Below are positions 6,021 to 8,904 of a stretch of 8,904 bases of DNA, piece by piece; position 1 is the stretch's first letter, and the number at the start of each line of letters is the position of its first letter. The position numbers and the translations under genes are program-made. The notes below the pieces were generated by a model. The model worked only from the letters and a program-made list of their open reading frames with translations, was not told the origin of the DNA and did no database searches. The stretch is taken from the NCBI GenBank assembly GCA_007118445.1, contig SKRP01000234.1, positions 1 through 8,904 on the forward strand, written 5' to 3'. This DNA is from Natronohydrobacter sp. GTDB lineage: Bacteria; Pseudomonadota; Alphaproteobacteria; Rhodobacterales; Rhodobacteraceae.

Positions 6021-8470
6021 GGCATCAGCCGGGTGATCCCCACTGAGCCACCGCGCGCCAGTTCCGGATCAAGCGTCATGGGAATGTATTCGCCACGCCG
6101 CCACAGATCACCCAGATCGTCATAATGGCGCGACAGCGGGTGCCCGGATTGACCTGTGGACAGGATGAAGACCGAGCTTTCCGGATCGGCAAAATCATAG
6201 ACGCCCCGATAGACCGCGCCATGTACATTCGCGAAAGGTTCGGGGTCGCGGCCCGATGTGCGGCCGCGCATCAGCGTGTGATCACCGCCGGATGTGGACT
6301 GGCGGATATTGACGAAATGGCGCACCAGCGGCATCTCGCCCAGAACCGCATGGCTGTGGCTGGCCATATGCGCATCCCCCCAGCGCCAGCTTTCAACTGT
6401 GTCACCATAGCGCTCGGACAGCCGCAGAAGCGCCTCGTCCAATGCGGCAATGGCGATCTCGGTGCAGGTCTCGCGGACCGAGGATTGCACGATATTGCAC
6501 CATTCCCCCGCGCCATCCGTGTTGCGGAACACGCGTTCGATAAACACCGGATCGACATGGGTGAAGCTCTCGGCCAGCGGGCCCAGCTCGTCGCGGATCA
6601 GCCGGTTCTGCAGATGGCGCATCCAGGCGGCATAGATCAGCGGCTCGGGCAGATGTTCGTTCATCTCGCCATTCCAGTCGGCCATCAGGCGCAGGGCGCG
6701 CTGGCGCAGATGCGCGCGGGTGCCTGCAGGCGCGGCCTCGCCCGAGAACCACAGATCGGCGGCGACCAGCGGCAAGAGCAGCCGCGCAGCCGGGCTGACC
6801 GTGTCGAGCTGCGCCTCGATGAAACTGTCGCGGGTATGGACATTGCGCTGGCGCATCAGGTGCTGAAAGCGCTCGATGCGCTGGGTGTCGCCCCAGTCAT
6901 GGCTGACATGCAGCGGGAAAGGGCGGTCGAGGATCTTGTTATTGGTATTGCCCAGAATGCCTGACTCCGGGTCGGTGAAGCGCGGATTGGCCGAATAGGG
7001 CAGGGTGCCCAGCCAGCGGTTTTCCGGCTTCCAGCCTGCGGACGGCATCCGCCCTTGCGTTTCATGCGCCGCATCGCGACGCGGCATCCGGCCGATCAGC
7101 TGCATGGCGATACGTTCGCGCGTGGCCAGCATCAGAACCTGCGAGGGCGCGATATAATCCTCACCGGCCTCGAGTGCTTCGTCGATGCTTTGCGCGCGCA
7201 TCAGCCGCAGCGCGGCGCTCATGGTCGTATCCGCCGGGTCCAGTCCGGTCCAGCCGATGGTTGCGACATGGCCCGGAGGCGTGATCGTGCCCAGATCATA
7301 CAGCGCGCCCGACAGGACCGGCCCGTTTGCGGACCAGCGCAGGGTCAGCGTGACCGGGTCTTCATCGCGGATGCGGATGATCGAGCCGCGCGTCTCGAAC
7401 TCGGCCCAGCCCTCGGGGCTGCGGTATTCCAGCGGATTGTCGGGGTTCAGCTCTTCAAGAAACACATCGCTGTCATCAAGATAGCTGGAGGTCACACCCC
7501 AGCCCAGCGCCTCGGAGCGGCCCGACAGGATCAGCGGCATTCCGGGGATCGTGGCCCCGATCACGCCGCCGGTCGAAAGCTCCAGCCGCGCCAGATACAT
7601 CTGCGAGGGCGCGGTCAGTTCCAGATGCGGGTCATTGGCCAGGATCGCGCCATCACTGGCCGCACGCGCGGACGTGGCGGCAAAGCTGTTCGAGGCCGAA
7701 GCCAGCGCCGGGGGGCGGATCGGGCTGAGCGGGTCATGCGCCAGCGTCATCTGCGTGCTGGGGGTCACTTCGGGAAACAGGCTGGCGAAATCGGGCAGCG
7801 CGGCGACGCCCGATCCGGGCGCATCGGGCATCAGGTCGCGCAGCCGCTCGGGCTCGACCAGCAGCGAGACCCGCGCGCGCTGCACTTCGCGCGCGATCTG
7901 GCTGTTCATCTGCACGGCCATCAGTTTCAGGATCGCGAGCGAATCCGCTGGCTGCCAGAGCGGCATTTCCGCCGTGAAGAGAAAGAATTCCGGCCCGCCG
8001 CGCCCGCGCGCGCGCTCATTGGTCAGCCGCAGCCAGGCATTCACCCCGTCACTATAGGCCGCCAGCGCGGCCTGTGTCTCGGCATCCTGCGCGGCCAGCG
8101 AACTGCGCGCGCGCCCGTAGACATCGAGTCTGCGCATCAATTCATCCGTGCGCAGGGTCCGGCGTCCGAACATTTCCGACAACCGCCCCTGCGCGGTGCG
8201 GCGCAGCATCTGCATCTGCCACATGCGGTCCTGCGCATGGGCAAAGCCAAGGCCGAAGAACACATCGGGATCGGTTTCGCCGAAGATATGCGGCACGTTA
8301 TGGGTGTTGCGCACGATCTCGACCTCGCCCGAAATGCCGTTCAGGCGAAAGGTTTCACCGTAATCGGGCAGCGAACGCGACAGGAAGAAATAGAGCCCCG
8401 CCAGCGACAGGACAGCGAGCAGGGCAAGCCCTGCAAATATCCTCAGAAGCCAGCGGAAAACGGTGAACAT
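6008..8470 (-). CDS. Penicillin acylase family N-terminal nucleophile hydrolase
   Basis: This 820-residue precursor belongs to the self-cleaving penicillin amidase/acylase family, which hydrolyses amide bonds such as those of beta-lactams or acyl-homoserine lactones. The N-terminus has a basic start and a hydrophobic segment (about 11-30), giving export or an inner-membrane anchor facing the periplasm. The expected self-cleavage is before Ser260 in A-S-N-S-F, which would be the new N-terminal nucleophile of the beta chain. The family LANDPHL segment follows at 277-283. An N-T-N-N segment at 508-511 fits the oxyanion Asn region, and GQSGHP (773-778) with HYDDL (782-786) is the typical C-terminal block. 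I chose the ATG at 8470 because it opens the hydrophobic segment; the open frame continues upstream only as antisense of the divergent gene. No good Shine-Dalgarno is visible. The real substrate cannot be told from sequence. Confidence 0.92.
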   Translation of the reverse strand: MFTVFRWLLRIFAGLALLAVLSLAGLYFFLSRSLPDYGETFRLNGISGEVEIVRNTHNVPHIFGETDPDVFFGLGFAHAQDRMWQMQMLRRTAQGRLSEMFGRRTLRTDELMRRLDVYGRARSSLAAQDAETQAALAAYSDGVNAWLRLTNERARGRGGPEFFLFTAEMPLWQPADSLAILKLMAVQMNSQIAREVQRARVSLLVEPERLRDLMPDAPGSGVAALPDFASLFPEVTPSTQMTLAHDPLSPIRPPALASASNSFAATSARAASDGAILANDPHLELTAPSQMYLARLELSTGGVIGATIPGMPLILSGRSEALGWGVTSSYLDDSDVFLEELNPDNPLEYRSPEGWAEFETRGSIIRIRDEDPVTLTLRWSANGPVLSGALYDLGTITPPGHVATIGWTGLDPADTTMSAALRLMRAQSIDEALEAGEDYIAPSQVLMLATRERIAMQLIGRMPRRDAAHETQGRMPSAGWKPENRWLGTLPYSANPRFTDPESGILGNTNNKILDRPFPLHVSHDWGDTQRIERFQHLMRQRNVHTRDSFIEAQLDTVSPAARLLLPLVAADLWFSGEAAPAGTRAHLRQRALRLMADWNGEMNEHLPEPLIYAAWMRHLQNRLIRDELGPLAESFTHVDPVFIERVFRNTDGAGEWCNIVQSSVRETCTEIAIAALDEALLRLSERYGDTVESWRWGDAHMASHSHAVLGEMPLVRHFVNIRQSTSGGDHTLMRGRTSGRDPEPFANVHGAVYRGVYDFADPESSVFILSTGQSGHPLSRHYDDLGDLWRRGEYIPMTLDPELARGGSVGITRLMPRSP

Positions 8471-8492
8471 GAGCAGGGCTGCGGTGTTTGTG

Positions 8493-8520
8493 TTGACGGT
8501 CGGACTGGCCCTGATAGGTA
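8493..8520 (+). promoter_or_regulatory. Candidate promoter for the divergent reductase gene
   Basis: TTGACG (8493-8498) is followed after 16 bases by TAGGTA (8515-8520), about 50 bases before the reductase start. The -35 is good and the -10 is weak, again lacking the final T. On the minus strand the same hexamer reads TACCTA, 17 bases from TTGCGC (8538-8543), so a weak opposing acylase promoter could share it. The 102-base divergent gap should hold both promoters, but these boxes are tentative. Confidence 0.28.
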
Positions 8521-8572
8521 TTGCGGGCGCGCCGGAAGCGCAATGACAAGAATTCGAGAGCGGGGGATGGAG

Positions 8573-8904
8573 ATGGCACGTATTGCGTTTTTGGGGCTGG
8601 GGGTGATGGGCGGGCCGATGGCCGGGCATCTCGCAAAGGCCGGCCATGAGGTCACCGTCTATAACCGCACCACCGCCAAGGCCGAGACCTGGGTCGCCCG
8701 GCACGGTGGCCGTTTCGGGCATACCCCGCGCGAAGCTGCTGCCGGGGCGGATATGGTGATGGCCTGTGTCGGCAATGATGACGACCTGCGCAGCGTCTGT
8801 CTGGGTGAAGAGGGCGCGTTTGCCGCCATGCAGGCTGGCACGCTCTTTGTCGATCACACGACCGTATCGGCGCAGGTGACGCGCGAATTGCACGATCTGG
8901 CGGC
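8573..8904 (+). CDS. 3-hydroxyisobutyrate dehydrogenase-like NAD(P)-dependent oxidoreductase (3' end outside window)
   Basis: The first 110 residues of a beta-hydroxyacid dehydrogenase are present; the gene runs off the end. The start MARIAFLGLGVMGGP carries the Rossmann nucleotide motif Gly8-x-Gly10-x-x-Gly13, and the family segment FVDHTT (92-97) follows as expected. Family members oxidise or reduce 3-hydroxyisobutyrate, tartronate semialdehyde or succinic semialdehyde type substrates in the cytosol. The second strand ends Val-Tyr-Asn31-Arg32-Thr33 with no acidic residue, which suggests NADP(H) over NAD(H); that is inference. The catalytic Lys lies beyond the window, so the substrate cannot be assigned. 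The ATG at 8573 is preferred because the Rossmann strand begins right after it; an in-frame ATG at 8567 would add two residues. The gene is divergent from the acylase. Confidence 0.9.
   Translation, partial: MARIAFLGLGVMGGPMAGHLAKAGHEVTVYNRTTAKAETWVARHGGRFGHTPREAAAGADMVMACVGNDDDLRSVCLGEEGAFAAMQAGTLFVDHTTVSAQVTRELHDLA

Noticed and set aside
6125..6964. 279-codon plus-strand open frame inside the acylase gene
   Set aside because: It is antisense to conserved acylase blocks and has no recognisable protein features.
8471..8893. N-terminal extension of the acylase frame up to 8893
   Set aside because: The added 141 residues are antisense to the reductase gene and precede a clear membrane/export segment that starts at 8470.
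1..8904. Mobile elements, CRISPR arrays, tRNA or rRNA genes
   Set aside because: No transposase, integrase, spaced direct repeats, attachment-site pattern or cloverleaf was seen, and codon habit is uniform across the window.

Overview
The window is GC-rich DNA with a strong G/C preference at third codon positions. Its gene content (an M3-family PepF, a MetA-type homoserine acyltransferase behind an uncharacterised P-loop gene, a short FadL-like porin and a periplasmic-type penicillin acylase) suggests an alphaproteobacterium, most likely of the Rhodobacterales (Roseobacter/Rhodobacter group). That placement comes from protein resemblance and codon habit, not from a marker gene. The window reads as ordinary chromosome: there is no RNA gene, insertion sequence, phage gene or CRISPR array.

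Layout. Positions 1-27 are probably the last codons of an upstream plus-strand gene. A plus-strand pepF (85-1890) follows, with a small hairpin over its ribosome binding site. A near-perfect palindrome (1900-1927) separates it from a convergent minus-strand cluster. In transcription order that cluster is a P-loop nucleotide-binding protein (4637-3780), metA (3770-2853) and a lipoprotein alpha/beta hydrolase (2878-1931). Spacing is very tight: a 9-base gap, then a 26-base overlap. Upstream, also on the minus strand, are a FadL/OmpP1-type outer-membrane protein (5840-4761, GTG start, strong Shine-Dalgarno, clear intrinsic terminator) and a penicillin acylase family hydrolase (8470-6008). A divergent plus-strand gene for a 3-hydroxyisobutyrate-dehydrogenase-like reductase starts at 8573 and runs off the window.

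How the genes fit together. The only convincing functional unit is the metA cluster. MetA has Glu at position 111, the residue linked to acetyl-CoA rather than succinyl-CoA use, so the likely product is O-acetylhomoserine for methionine synthesis. The other two genes of the unit have no known link to methionine. The porin and the acylase are envelope proteins, but each looks independently transcribed, and the porin carries its own terminator.

I found no clear new defence or mobile system. The points most worth following are the uncharacterised P-loop protein co-transcribed with metA, the FadL-like porin that appears to lack most of the N-terminal hatch, the acetyl-type MetA, and two regulatory-looking inverted repeats (57-78 and 5939-5989).
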